DNA of 7,204 nt from Thermodesulfovibrionales bacterium. Its GTDB lineage: Bacteria; Nitrospirota; Thermodesulfovibrionia; Thermodesulfovibrionales; UBA1546. Under the pieces are notes generated by a model, which was not told where the DNA came from, did not search any database, and saw only the letters and a program-made list of their open reading frames with translations. Position 1 is the stretch's first letter; each line of letters begins with the position of its first letter. Shown here piece by piece: positions 1 to 5,698 of the stretch. The stretch covers positions 1 to 7,204 of the forward strand of contig JASEHP010000079.1 of assembly GCA_030018605.1 (NCBI GenBank), in the 5' to 3' direction. Both the position numbers and the translations under genes were made by a program.

Positions 1-4
1 AAGC

Positions 5-46
5 GGACATTTCTAAATTGGCAAGAATAGGACATTTCTAAATTGG
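5..46. repeat. Two 17-bp direct repeats, possible insertion-sequence end
   Basis: The 17-mer GGACATTTCTAAATTGG occurs exactly at 5-21 and again at 30-46, a period of 25 bp. Paired internal repeats just inside the terminus are typical of some insertion sequences, such as the IS21 family, and this repeat resembles ends I associate with integrase-type elements. No transposase is present here; the body of the element would lie to the left of the window. The repeat pair itself is certain; the IS interpretation is an inference. Confidence 0.5.
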
Positions 47-68
47 TAGAACAGCCTGTGATTTTCCT

Positions 69-98
69 TTGACATAATATCGTGAAATATGGTATTCA
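69..98 (+). promoter_or_regulatory. Possible sigma-70 promoter of the Ig/AMIN gene
   Basis: A perfect -35 hexamer TTGACA lies at 69-74. The -10 is weak: TATTCA at 93-98, with an 18-bp spacer, is the best candidate. It sits about 40 bp upstream of the start codon at 141 and just outside the putative IS end, so the element may have supplied or disturbed it. Confidence 0.35.
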
Positions 99-116
99 TA
101 CATACATGAAAAAAAG

Positions 117-133
117 TCCTATTCTGATAGGAG
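117..133 (+). promoter_or_regulatory. Shine-Dalgarno within a small hairpin
   Basis: The ribosome-binding site AGGAG (129-133) lies 7 nt before the ATG at 141, which supports that start. TCCTAT (117-122) and ATAGGA (127-132) form a perfect 6-bp stem with a 4-nt loop that covers most of the Shine-Dalgarno. The pairing is visible in the sequence; any effect on translation is an inference. Confidence 0.45.
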
Positions 134-140
134 AATAACA

Positions 141-761
141 ATGAAAAATATTTTTAGTCCGAAAAGGTTGTTGTTATCTATGGCATCTGTTTTATTGGTA
201 TTTGCCGCATCAAACGTATCGCATAGCGGAAATATCATAGTGAAGCCCGGAGGTTTTGACCACTTTGCAGTGCAACTGCCTGAAAAAATCAGGGCAGGCG
301 AAGGCATTATAGTTAAGCTGCAGGCATACGATATGCATGACAACCTGATTACGAATTTTGCCGAGACAGGGAAAGAGTTTAAGGTTTCAGGTTCAGGTTC
401 AGCTCAGGTGCGGCCCTCAATTTTAAAGGCAGCGTCATTCACGGGAGGCAGCGCCGGTATTACTATAACAGGGAATAAGGCAGAAGCTGTTGTGCTTTCT
501 ATTTTTGAGGCCGGAGGAACAGTGCCTGTTGTGACAAGGGAAGTAAAAATCCTGCCAAATAAGCTGGACCACTTTTTTATTCAGTCTCCGCCTTCTGTTG
601 CGGCAGGGAACAAATTTGACATAAAGGTTATTGCAAGAGATGCATACAATAATCCTGTTGCTGATACCGACATAGAGACTAAAAATATAAAACTTGCGCT
701 TGCAGGCACAGCCGGCTTAAAGATTGTAAGCGCAGATATATGGTATTTAGAAATGGGGTAA
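141..761 (+). CDS. Exported Ig-like repeat protein, N-terminal part of a frameshifted gene
   Basis: The 206-residue frame starts at an ATG with a good Shine-Dalgarno. Residues 1-29 form a signal peptide: basic MKNIFSPKR, a hydrophobic core, and a likely cut around SHS-GN. Two bacterial Ig-like repeats follow. The first begins near residue 38 (FDHFAV..P...RAGE....A.D..DN) and the second near 142 (LDHFFI..P...AAGN.F.....A.DAYNN). The second repeat breaks off at a TAA (759-761). The missing end of the domain (VFRNGVSIATL...EKTGE) is encoded in the -1 frame that starts at 740, so this is the front half of one larger envelope protein. Losing the TA dinucleotide near 738-741, or gaining one base there, restores a continuous frame. 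It could be a real pseudogene or an assembly error. No enzymatic motif is visible; the likely role is structural or binding in the periplasm. Confidence 0.6.
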   Translation: MKNIFSPKRLLLSMASVLLVFAASNVSHSGNIIVKPGGFDHFAVQLPEKIRAGEGIIVKLQAYDMHDNLITNFAETGKEFKVSGSGSAQVRPSILKAASFTGGSAGITITGNKAEAVVLSIFEAGGTVPVVTREVKILPNKLDHFFIQSPPSVAAGNKFDIKVIARDAYNNPVADTDIETKNIKLALAGTAGLKIVSADIWYLEMG

Positions 762-1528
762 GCATTGCTACGCTTATGGCTGAAAAGACAGGTGAATCTG
801 TGATTGAAGTTCATGACACAACCACAGGCAGTAAAGGCATGAGCGCCGCCTTAAAAGTTATGTCTGCAGGGCTAAGCTATTTTAAAGTATATGCGCCAAA
901 AGAAGCAGTTGCAGGAGAGCCGTTTCAAGTAACCATAAGCACATTTGATGCATTTGATAACTCTATAGACATTCCGGCGGCGGTTAAAGCTCCGGAGAAG
1001 CCGGCCCCTCCGAAGCCCAAGGCAGCAGAAAAACCTAAGGTAGAAAAATCCGCAGCAGTTGAAGAGAAACCATCAGCCAAGGCTGCGGAGAAACGCGAGA
1101 AAAAGAGCAAACAGATAACTGTGGCAAAAGAAGAAAGGAAAATTCCTTTCAAGCCGGCAGAAAAGAAAGAACCTATAAGAGAGAAGAAGGGGGTTTTTGA
1201 GATAAATAAGATTTCGCTGATTGAGGCGAAGAATAAGGCAATGATAATAATGAATATGAATACTCCCAAGGGAAATCTTGAATACAAAAACAGGACGGAA
1301 TCCATGGATGGAAGACAGTGGATAATCCTCAGCCTGAAACCTGCAGTGAGTAAGACAAAAAATCTCTGGAAATTCAAGTCGGCATTTATTAAGGAAATTC
1401 ATATGGAAGAGGATAAGGCGTCAGGAGCGCTTAATATAAAGATTGAGACCACGGAAAAGCAGTTTACATTTGATATAAATAAAGTAAAAGACTCACTCAT
1501 CATAAGCATTACGGCAATAACTTCCTAA
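740..1528 (+). CDS. C-terminal part of the frameshifted Ig/AMIN-like envelope protein
   Basis: This 262-codon frame overlaps the previous one by 22 bp and is its continuation. Residues 1-40 complete the second Ig-like fold. Residues 45-80 (YFKVYAP....AGEPF.V....DAFDN) begin a third repeat that stops after its first strands. A highly charged Lys/Ala/Pro/Glu linker covers about residues 83-150, as in periplasm-spanning proteins. Residues 152-259 have the strand pattern of an AMIN domain (FEINKISL, then WIILSLKPA, then LNIKIETT, then DSLIISI); that fold is known from PilQ and amidases and binds peptidoglycan. The ATG at 740 has no convincing Shine-Dalgarno, so it is probably not a genuine independent start. 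The stop lies only 24 nt before tpiA, suggesting cotranscription. Family naming is by pattern and moderately sure. Confidence 0.6.
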   Translation: MVFRNGVSIATLMAEKTGESVIEVHDTTTGSKGMSAALKVMSAGLSYFKVYAPKEAVAGEPFQVTISTFDAFDNSIDIPAAVKAPEKPAPPKPKAAEKPKVEKSAAVEEKPSAKAAEKREKKSKQITVAKEERKIPFKPAEKKEPIREKKGVFEINKISLIEAKNKAMIIMNMNTPKGNLEYKNRTESMDGRQWIILSLKPAVSKTKNLWKFKSAFIKEIHMEEDKASGALNIKIETTEKQFTFDINKVKDSLIISITAITS

Positions 1529-1552
1529 TGCACATGGAAAGGTAGAACAGCC

Positions 1553-2305
1553 TTGCGAAGACCATTCGTTGCAGCCAACTGGAAGATGAATAAGACCATT
1601 CCTGAGACAAGGGAATTCTTGAAGGAATTCATATCGTTAGCAGAGGATGCAATAGATGTGGATATCGTAGTAGCCCCGCCATTTACCTCCCTTTTTGCTG
1701 CCGCAGAGAGTGTTAAGGGTACAAATATAAAAATCGCTGCGCAGGATGTTTTTTATGAAGAAAAGGGCGCATTTACCGGTGAAATATCACCGGCTATGAT
1801 TTTGGACTGTGGATGTTCGCACGTTATCGTCGGGCATTCGGAACGGAGACAGTATTTTAATGATACTGATGAGGTGATTAATAAGAAGGTAAAAGCGGTA
1901 AGAAACAGCGGGCTTGGAGTTATTTTCTGCATAGGAGAATCACTCGCGGAGAGAGAATCAGGAAAGACATTCGATGTGCTGAAAATGGAGATAGAGAAAG
2001 GGCTTGAAAATATAGACGGAGACAATATCGTTGTAGCTTATGAACCTATATGGGCAATAGGCACAGGGAGGACTGCTGCACCTTCGCAGGCTCAGGAGGC
2101 GCATGCTTACATAAGGGATAGGTTAAGAGTTTTGTATGGAAATAAGGCTAATAAAAATCGTATAATATACGGAGGAAGCGTAACCCTTGAGAATGTAAAC
2201 TCTCTTATGGCTTGTGAAGATGTGGATGGGGCGCTTGTAGGTGGGGCAAGCTTGAAAGTGGAGGGTTTTATAAAGATAGTGAAATTTAAGGCGGAGGCAA
2301 GATGA
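1553..2305 (+). CDS. tpiA: Triosephosphate isomerase
   Basis: This cytoplasmic enzyme interconverts dihydroxyacetone phosphate and glyceraldehyde 3-phosphate in glycolysis and gluconeogenesis. The 250 residues match the usual family length, and all active-site elements are present: N9 and K11 in AANWKMN, the electrophile H95 in VGHSERR, the catalytic base E164 in AYEPIWAIGTG with flexible loop 6 (165-175), and the phosphate-binding segments YGGSV (206-210) and GALVGGASL (226-234). The start must be TTG at 1553: an in-frame stop lies at 1526-1528, no ATG or GTG falls between, and the next ATG (codon 12) would remove the catalytic lysine. A modest AAAGG (1538-1542) serves as Shine-Dalgarno. It overlaps secG by 4 nt. 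A pgk gene often precedes tpiA in such clusters; here the Ig/AMIN gene does. Confidence 0.97.
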   Translation: MRRPFVAANWKMNKTIPETREFLKEFISLAEDAIDVDIVVAPPFTSLFAAAESVKGTNIKIAAQDVFYEEKGAFTGEISPAMILDCGCSHVIVGHSERRQYFNDTDEVINKKVKAVRNSGLGVIFCIGESLAERESGKTFDVLKMEIEKGLENIDGDNIVVAYEPIWAIGTGRTAAPSQAQEAHAYIRDRLRVLYGNKANKNRIIYGGSVTLENVNSLMACEDVDGALVGGASLKVEGFIKIVKFKAEAR

Positions 2306-2670
2306 TAACATTACTTTTGGCAGTTCACGTTGTAGTGGCGTTTTTTTTGATTTTTATTGTTCTTATACAGAGCGGCAAAGGGGCGGAGCTTGGCGCAGCA
2401 TTTGGCGGTTCAAGCCAGACCCTTTTTGGCAGCCGTGGGGCGGCTACTTTTTTCAGCAAACTTACCACGATTGCCGCAGTTGCTTTTATGCTTACATCTT
2501 TGTCTCTTGCAATCGTTTCAACAAAGAGCGGTTCTGTTGTAAAACAGACGCCTCTTAAAGAACAAACCGACATCCCTGCATCGCAGGGCCCTATTCCTGC
2601 CGGAGGCGTTCAGCCGTCTCAACCTTCGCAGCCTCCTCTTCAAATACCTGCACAGCCTGCGGGAAAATAG
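2302..2670 (+). CDS. secG: Preprotein translocase subunit SecG
   Basis: SecG is the small auxiliary subunit of the SecYEG channel in the inner membrane and assists SecA-driven export. The 122-residue product has the classic layout: TM helix 1 (about 3-22), the conserved loop with LIQSGKGAELGAAFGG and TLFGSRG (21-46), TM helix 2 (about 54-72), then a Pro/Gln-rich tail (about 82-122) of low complexity that is variable in the family. The ATG overlaps the tpiA stop as ATGA, and GGAGG (2293-2297) inside tpiA is its Shine-Dalgarno, so the two genes are translationally coupled. tpiA-secG adjacency is a widespread arrangement. Confidence 0.95.
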   Translation: MITLLLAVHVVVAFFLIFIVLIQSGKGAELGAAFGGSSQTLFGSRGAATFFSKLTTIAAVAFMLTSLSLAIVSTKSGSVVKQTPLKEQTDIPASQGPIPAGGVQPSQPSQPPLQIPAQPAGK

Positions 2671-2673
2671 GCA

Positions 2674-2763
2674 ATGAGCGACCTGCTTTTAACAATAGGC
2701 ATTCTTGTTGTTTGGATAATTCTTCAGCTTATAGTATTCCCGCGCCTGGGCATTTCCACATGA
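2674..2763 (+). CDS. Single-pass membrane micro-protein, possibly extended through UGA
   Basis: An ATG 3 nt after the secG stop opens 29 codons, MSDLLLTIGI... to ...FPRLGIST, ending in TGA (2761-2763). Residues 4-23 form one hydrophobic helix containing W and Q, followed by the short positively charged FPRLG motif. This is too ordered for random intergenic sequence, and the spacing implies translation with secG. The Shine-Dalgarno is weak (GGG at 2661-2663). If the TGA is read as selenocysteine, the frame continues with GVHKEPGDPNNKKKC and stops at 2809-2811, giving a 45-residue protein with a hydrophilic tail. I do not recognise a named family; the function is unknown. The coding call is moderately supported and the read-through is speculative. 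Confidence 0.5.
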   Translation: MSDLLLTIGILVVWIILQLIVFPRLGIST

Positions 2764-2828
2764 GGTGTTCACAAGGAGCCGGGAGATCCTAATAATAAGA
2801 AGAAATGCTGAGAGATTAGTAATTCTGT

Positions 2829-2856
2829 TTGTGATTCCCTGCCCTTAAAATATAAT
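2829..2856 (+). promoter_or_regulatory. Sigma-70-type promoter of the activator gene
   Basis: A perfect -10 TATAAT lies at 2851-2856, with TTGTGA (2829-2834, four of six matches to TTGACA) 16 bp upstream. Transcription would begin near 2863, leaving a leader of about 50 nt before the ATG at 2913. A vegetative promoter is plausible for a regulator that itself switches on sigma-54 genes. Confidence 0.55.
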
Positions 2857-2912
2857 CTACAAAAAAGTTGTTAGCTTTACATTTTTGTCATATCTTATTA
2901 AACTTATCCTAT

Positions 2913-4445
2913 ATGAAACGAGATTACAATAAAGCTTTCGAGATGACCGCCCTTTACGAGATAAGCAAGCTTCTCGGCTCTTCGCTTAACCTGAAATCAA
3001 ACCTCAGAGGCGTAATGAGGGTGCTGTCAGAATATCTGGATATGAAAAGGGGGACGGTTGCGCTCAGAAACAACAGCGAGGTGTCTATTATTGCTGCTCA
3101 CGGAATGACAGAAGAGGAAATAAAAAAGGGCAGGTACAGACTTGGGGAAGGCATCATCGGAAGGGTTGCGAAACTCGGCTCTCCCATAGTGATCCCGAGC
3201 ATCGGCGATGAGCCTTTATTTCTTAATAAGACAGGAGCAAGGAAAATCATCAAGAAGGAAAATGTCGCATTTCTCTGCGTGCCGATAAAATTTAAGAATG
3301 AAACGCTCGGAGTATTAAGCGTTGACAGGCTTTTCGGCTCTAAGGTCATATCTTTTGAAGAAGACCTCAGGCTGTTGAAGATTATTGCATCGTTGATTGC
3401 TCAGACCGTAAAGCTTCACATGGAGATAGGAAAAGAAAGAGAGGCATTTCTTGAGGAAAAGGAAAATCTCAGGCAGCAGCTTAAAGGAAAATACAGGCTT
3501 GCAAACATAATCGGACAGTCAGACAGGATGCAGGAAGTCTTTGCATCTGTTCACAGTGTGGCTCCTTCAAAGGCTAATGTGCTTCTGCGCGGGGAAAGCG
3601 GGACAGGGAAGGAACTTATCGCGAAGGCCATACATTATATGAGCCCGAGGGCAAAAGGGCCGTTCATAAAATTCAACTGTGCCTCCATTCCAGAAGGGCT
3701 CCTTGAATCAGAACTTTTTGGCCACGAAAAGGGTGCATTCACAGGCGCAATGGCAATGAGAAAAGGCAGGTTTGAACTTGCTGACGGCGGGACAATATTT
3801 CTTGATGAAATCGGCGACCTCCCGATAGCGCTCCAGCCCAAGATACTCAGGGTCTTGCAGGAGAAGGAATTTGAAAGGGTAGGCGGCGAAAAAACAACGA
3901 GGGTGGATGTGAGGCTTATTGCTGCGACAAGCAGGAATCTTGAGGATCTTGTTTCTGAAGGAAAGTTCAGGGAAGACCTCTATTACAGGTTGAACGTTGT
4001 TCCGGTATTCCTGCCTCCGTTAAGAGAAAAGATTGAGGACATCCCCTTGCTTGTGGAATTCTTTCTGAAAAAATATAATGAGGAAAATCACAAGTCCGTG
4101 TCCATCACATCCGATACCTTAAATATCCTTACGAATTATGACTGGCCCGGCAATGTGAGAGAGCTTGAGAATACAATAGAAAGGCTGGTGGTTATGTCGC
4201 GGCAGAAAATTATAACTCCGTCGGACCTGCCTTTTAATATCAGGGACTATAACCTCAGGGCAAGATACGCATCGCAAATAAAAGATGCCCTGCCTTCAAC
4301 AATAGAAGATATTGAAAAAGCCAGGATACTGGATGCGATTAAAAAGACAGGAGGAATTCAGGCAAAGGCGGCAAGACTGCTCGGCATCACTCCGCGCCAG
4401 ATAGGCTATAAGATTAAGAAGTACGACCTCTCTACTCCAAAATAA
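2913..4445 (+). CDS. nifA: NifA-family sigma-54-dependent transcriptional activator
   Basis: This is a bacterial enhancer-binding protein of 510 residues, which uses ATP hydrolysis to remodel sigma-54 RNA polymerase. Domains: an N-terminal GAF domain (about 10-165) with the NifA-type stretch RLGEGIIGRVAKLGSPIVIP; a short coiled linker (about 172-195); an AAA+ core with Walker A GESGTGKE (227-234), the sigma-54 contact loop GAFTGA (274-279), Walker B GGTIFLDE (292-299), arginine-finger region FREDLYYRL (353-361) and GNVREL (413-418); and a Fis-type HTH (about 483-504) ending ITPRQIGYKIKKY, a strong NifA signature. The cysteine cluster that follows the central domain in oxygen-sensitive NifA proteins is absent. 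The frame is open from a TTG at 2868, but that would lie only about 5 nt after the predicted transcript start, so ATG 2913 is preferred; no clear Shine-Dalgarno precedes either. Its true target may be ammonium uptake rather than nif genes, since a sigma-54 operon follows directly. Confidence 0.88.
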   Translation: MKRDYNKAFEMTALYEISKLLGSSLNLKSNLRGVMRVLSEYLDMKRGTVALRNNSEVSIIAAHGMTEEEIKKGRYRLGEGIIGRVAKLGSPIVIPSIGDEPLFLNKTGARKIIKKENVAFLCVPIKFKNETLGVLSVDRLFGSKVISFEEDLRLLKIIASLIAQTVKLHMEIGKEREAFLEEKENLRQQLKGKYRLANIIGQSDRMQEVFASVHSVAPSKANVLLRGESGTGKELIAKAIHYMSPRAKGPFIKFNCASIPEGLLESELFGHEKGAFTGAMAMRKGRFELADGGTIFLDEIGDLPIALQPKILRVLQEKEFERVGGEKTTRVDVRLIAATSRNLEDLVSEGKFREDLYYRLNVVPVFLPPLREKIEDIPLLVEFFLKKYNEENHKSVSITSDTLNILTNYDWPGNVRELENTIERLVVMSRQKIITPSDLPFNIRDYNLRARYASQIKDALPSTIEDIEKARILDAIKKTGGIQAKAARLLGITPRQIGYKIKKYDLSTPK

Positions 4446-4507
4446 TAACCAATCGATTCTGCATCACAACGATGTCTTAATTTTAGTAAACTTTTTTTGC
4501 TTTAAAA

Positions 4508-4542
4508 CATACAAAATTGTATGCTACATACAATTTTGTATT
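4508..4542. promoter_or_regulatory. Four-half-site operator array and 15-bp inverted repeat
   Basis: Four 7-bp half-sites alternate in orientation: CATACAA (4508-4514), TTGTATG (4517-4523), CATACAA (4527-4533) and TTGTATT (4536-4542). Successive starts are 9, 10 and 9 bp apart, close to one helical turn. The whole forms a perfect 15-bp inverted repeat (4509-4523 with 4527-4541) around a CTA loop. Its centre is about 87 bp upstream of the predicted sigma-54 transcription start, in the usual range for an activator-binding site. It does not match the classic NifA site TGT-N10-ACA. A role as terminator of the activator gene is possible, but no good T-tract follows. Confidence 0.6.
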
Positions 4543-4585
4543 ATATCTTCACTAACATTTCCTTGTAAATCAATCGGTTGCATTC

Positions 4586-4601
4586 TGGCATGGTTCTGGC
4601 A
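4586..4601 (+). promoter_or_regulatory. Sigma-54 (-24/-12) promoter
   Basis: TGGCATGGTTCTGGCA matches the consensus TGGCACG-N4-TTGCW at every key base but two, with the invariant GG and GC at the correct spacing. Predicted transcription start is near 4612, about 20 nt before the GTG start of the porin gene. It lies downstream of the half-site array and of a sigma-54 activator gene, so position and partner genes agree. Confidence 0.8.
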
Positions 4602-4630
4602 ACTACATCTAATAAAAATTGGGAGGTGTT

Positions 4631-5530
4631 GTGATAAAAGGGTTAAGGATTTTAGTTTTAATGGCGGCTTTGTTATGTTCGGCTGCCGGTGTTTATGCAG
4701 AGGGAAAAAAGGTGGACGGCAAGACAGTCCATGAAGTGCCGACTGAAAAAGGAGCAACCCTTGCTCACACGGTAAAGCCGGAGGCATCTCCTGTTTCAGG
4801 CAGCGCATCAATCGGAGTATTCAACAAGTATATATTCAGGGGTTATGAGCTAAGCTCGCACAGCTTTGTTGTGCAGCCTAATGTCAGTGTTTCCTACAAG
4901 GGTTTTTCAGTGACTCTCTGGAGCAACATTGACAGCAATGTGCACGCCACGCAGAGCGTAAGTAATGCAAATTATCTTGCAAACACAGGCAAGAATTTGA
5001 ATGAGACTGACTTTACGCTCAGTTATACCTATACGATTGATAATCTGAGCCTGACAGGCGGATACATCTATTACGGCACGGATTACACTGCCGAAACAGA
5101 AGAGGTCTTTGTGACAGCGGCTTATGACACATTGTTAAAGCCGACATTATCCGTCTATAGGGACATAAACGAATACGGCGGCACATATTTCAATCTCTCG
5201 ATAGCGCATTCATTCCCTGTGTATAAAGAAATAACACTTGATCTCAGCGCTTCGGCAGGTTATTTCGCAGGCAGCGACAGCTACTGGAAGACATACGAGT
5301 CATCAACAGGCGCATACACCGGCAAGAAATACACCGGATTTCACGATGGCATGTTAAAGGCGGGCTTTACCATACCGGTGGCAAAGAATGTTTCAGTTCA
5401 GCCGCTTGTGCAATACTGGTTCCCTCTGTCAAGCAAGGCTAAAAAGAGCGTGAGCGGAAATTCGTATAACCCGAACGGGAAGCTTGAGGAAACACTCGTG
5501 ACAGGCGTAAACCTGACATTGAGCTTTTAA
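4631..5530 (+). CDS. Outer-membrane beta-barrel protein, TorF/Gcw_chp-like putative porin
   Basis: From the GTG at 4631 the product is 299 residues. GGGAGG (4621-4626) is its Shine-Dalgarno; an in-frame TTG at 4619 overlaps that site and is unlikely. Residues 1-23 are a signal peptide ending VYA, followed by a hydrophilic linker (about 24-56). From about 57 onward there are alternating amphipathic strands rich in Tyr, Thr, Ser and Gly, beginning with SASIGVFNKYIFRGYELS, the start typical of the TorF/TIGR02001 group of putative porins. The last residue is Phe (NLTLSF), the usual C-terminal signal for BAM-dependent outer-membrane insertion. Its place between a sigma-54 promoter and an ammonium transporter gene suggests a role in passage of ammonium or small nitrogen compounds across the outer membrane; this is inferred from context only. 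Confidence 0.82.
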   Translation: MIKGLRILVLMAALLCSAAGVYAEGKKVDGKTVHEVPTEKGATLAHTVKPEASPVSGSASIGVFNKYIFRGYELSSHSFVVQPNVSVSYKGFSVTLWSNIDSNVHATQSVSNANYLANTGKNLNETDFTLSYTYTIDNLSLTGGYIYYGTDYTAETEEVFVTAAYDTLLKPTLSVYRDINEYGGTYFNLSIAHSFPVYKEITLDLSASAGYFAGSDSYWKTYESSTGAYTGKKYTGFHDGMLKAGFTIPVAKNVSVQPLVQYWFPLSSKAKKSVSGNSYNPNGKLEETLVTGVNLTLSF

Positions 5531-5543
5531 ATAACCGTTCAAC

Positions 5544-5676
5544 TGTCATCCCCACGAAAGTGGGAATCCAGACGCTGTCCCTGCGAAAGCAGGGAACCAT
5601 TCAAGGAACTGGATTCCGCATCAAGTGCGGAATGACAATTAACAATGTATAGATTCCTGCTTCCGCAGGAATGACA
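5544..5676. repeat. Cluster of four REP-like hairpins in inverted arrangement
   Basis: Four related stem-loops fill the gap between the porin and amt genes. Unit 1 has stem CCCAC/GTGGG with a GAAA loop (5551-5564). Unit 2 has TCCCTGC/GCAGGGA with GAAA (5578-5595). Unit 3 has ATTCCGCA/TGCGGAAT (5613-5633). Unit 4 has ATTCCTGC/GCAGGAAT (5653-5672). Units 1 and 2 face one way and units 3 and 4 the other; TGTCAT (5544-5549) mirrors ATGACA (5632-5637), and GAATCCAG (5564-5571) mirrors CTGGATTC (5609-5616). Units 3 and 4 both end in GGAATGACA. This is the general form of the dispersed GGATTCC-hairpin-GGAATGACA repeats of many genomes. They may stabilise upstream mRNA or attenuate amt expression. 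Confidence 0.85.
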
Positions 5677-5698
5677 ACAATGAACTTGGAGGTGTGAA

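Noticed and set aside
925..1377. Long minus-strand frame of 150 codons opposite the Ig/AMIN gene
   Set aside because: It is the complement of a Lys/Ala/Pro-rich linker and its flanks; the resulting Phe/Ser/Leu-rich product shows no domain, and no upstream ribosome-binding site fits.
2316..2331. Second sigma-54 promoter inside secG (TGGCAGTTCACGTTGT)
   Set aside because: It has the -24 part but lacks the GC dinucleotide at -12, and it lies inside a coding region with no suitable gene just downstream.
2357..2542. Second + strand frame inside secG
   Set aside because: It lies wholly inside a well-supported SecG frame and has no recognisable features.
2773..2778. AAGGAG as the ribosome-binding site of another gene after the micro-ORF
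   Set aside because: No start codon follows at a workable distance, and the next ATG (2805) opens no useful frame.
2868..2912. Longer start (TTG at 2868) for the NifA-like protein
   Set aside because: The extra 15 residues do not match family N-termini and would start almost at the predicted transcript start; there is no Shine-Dalgarno.
4509..4541. Intrinsic terminator of the activator gene
   Set aside because: The stem is perfect but A/T-rich, with a 3-nt loop and no following T-run; its half-site periodicity and place upstream of a -24/-12 promoter fit an operator better.
5544..5676. CRISPR array
   Set aside because: The repeats are diverged palindromes in both orientations with irregular spacing and no unique equal-length spacers; they fit REP-like elements.
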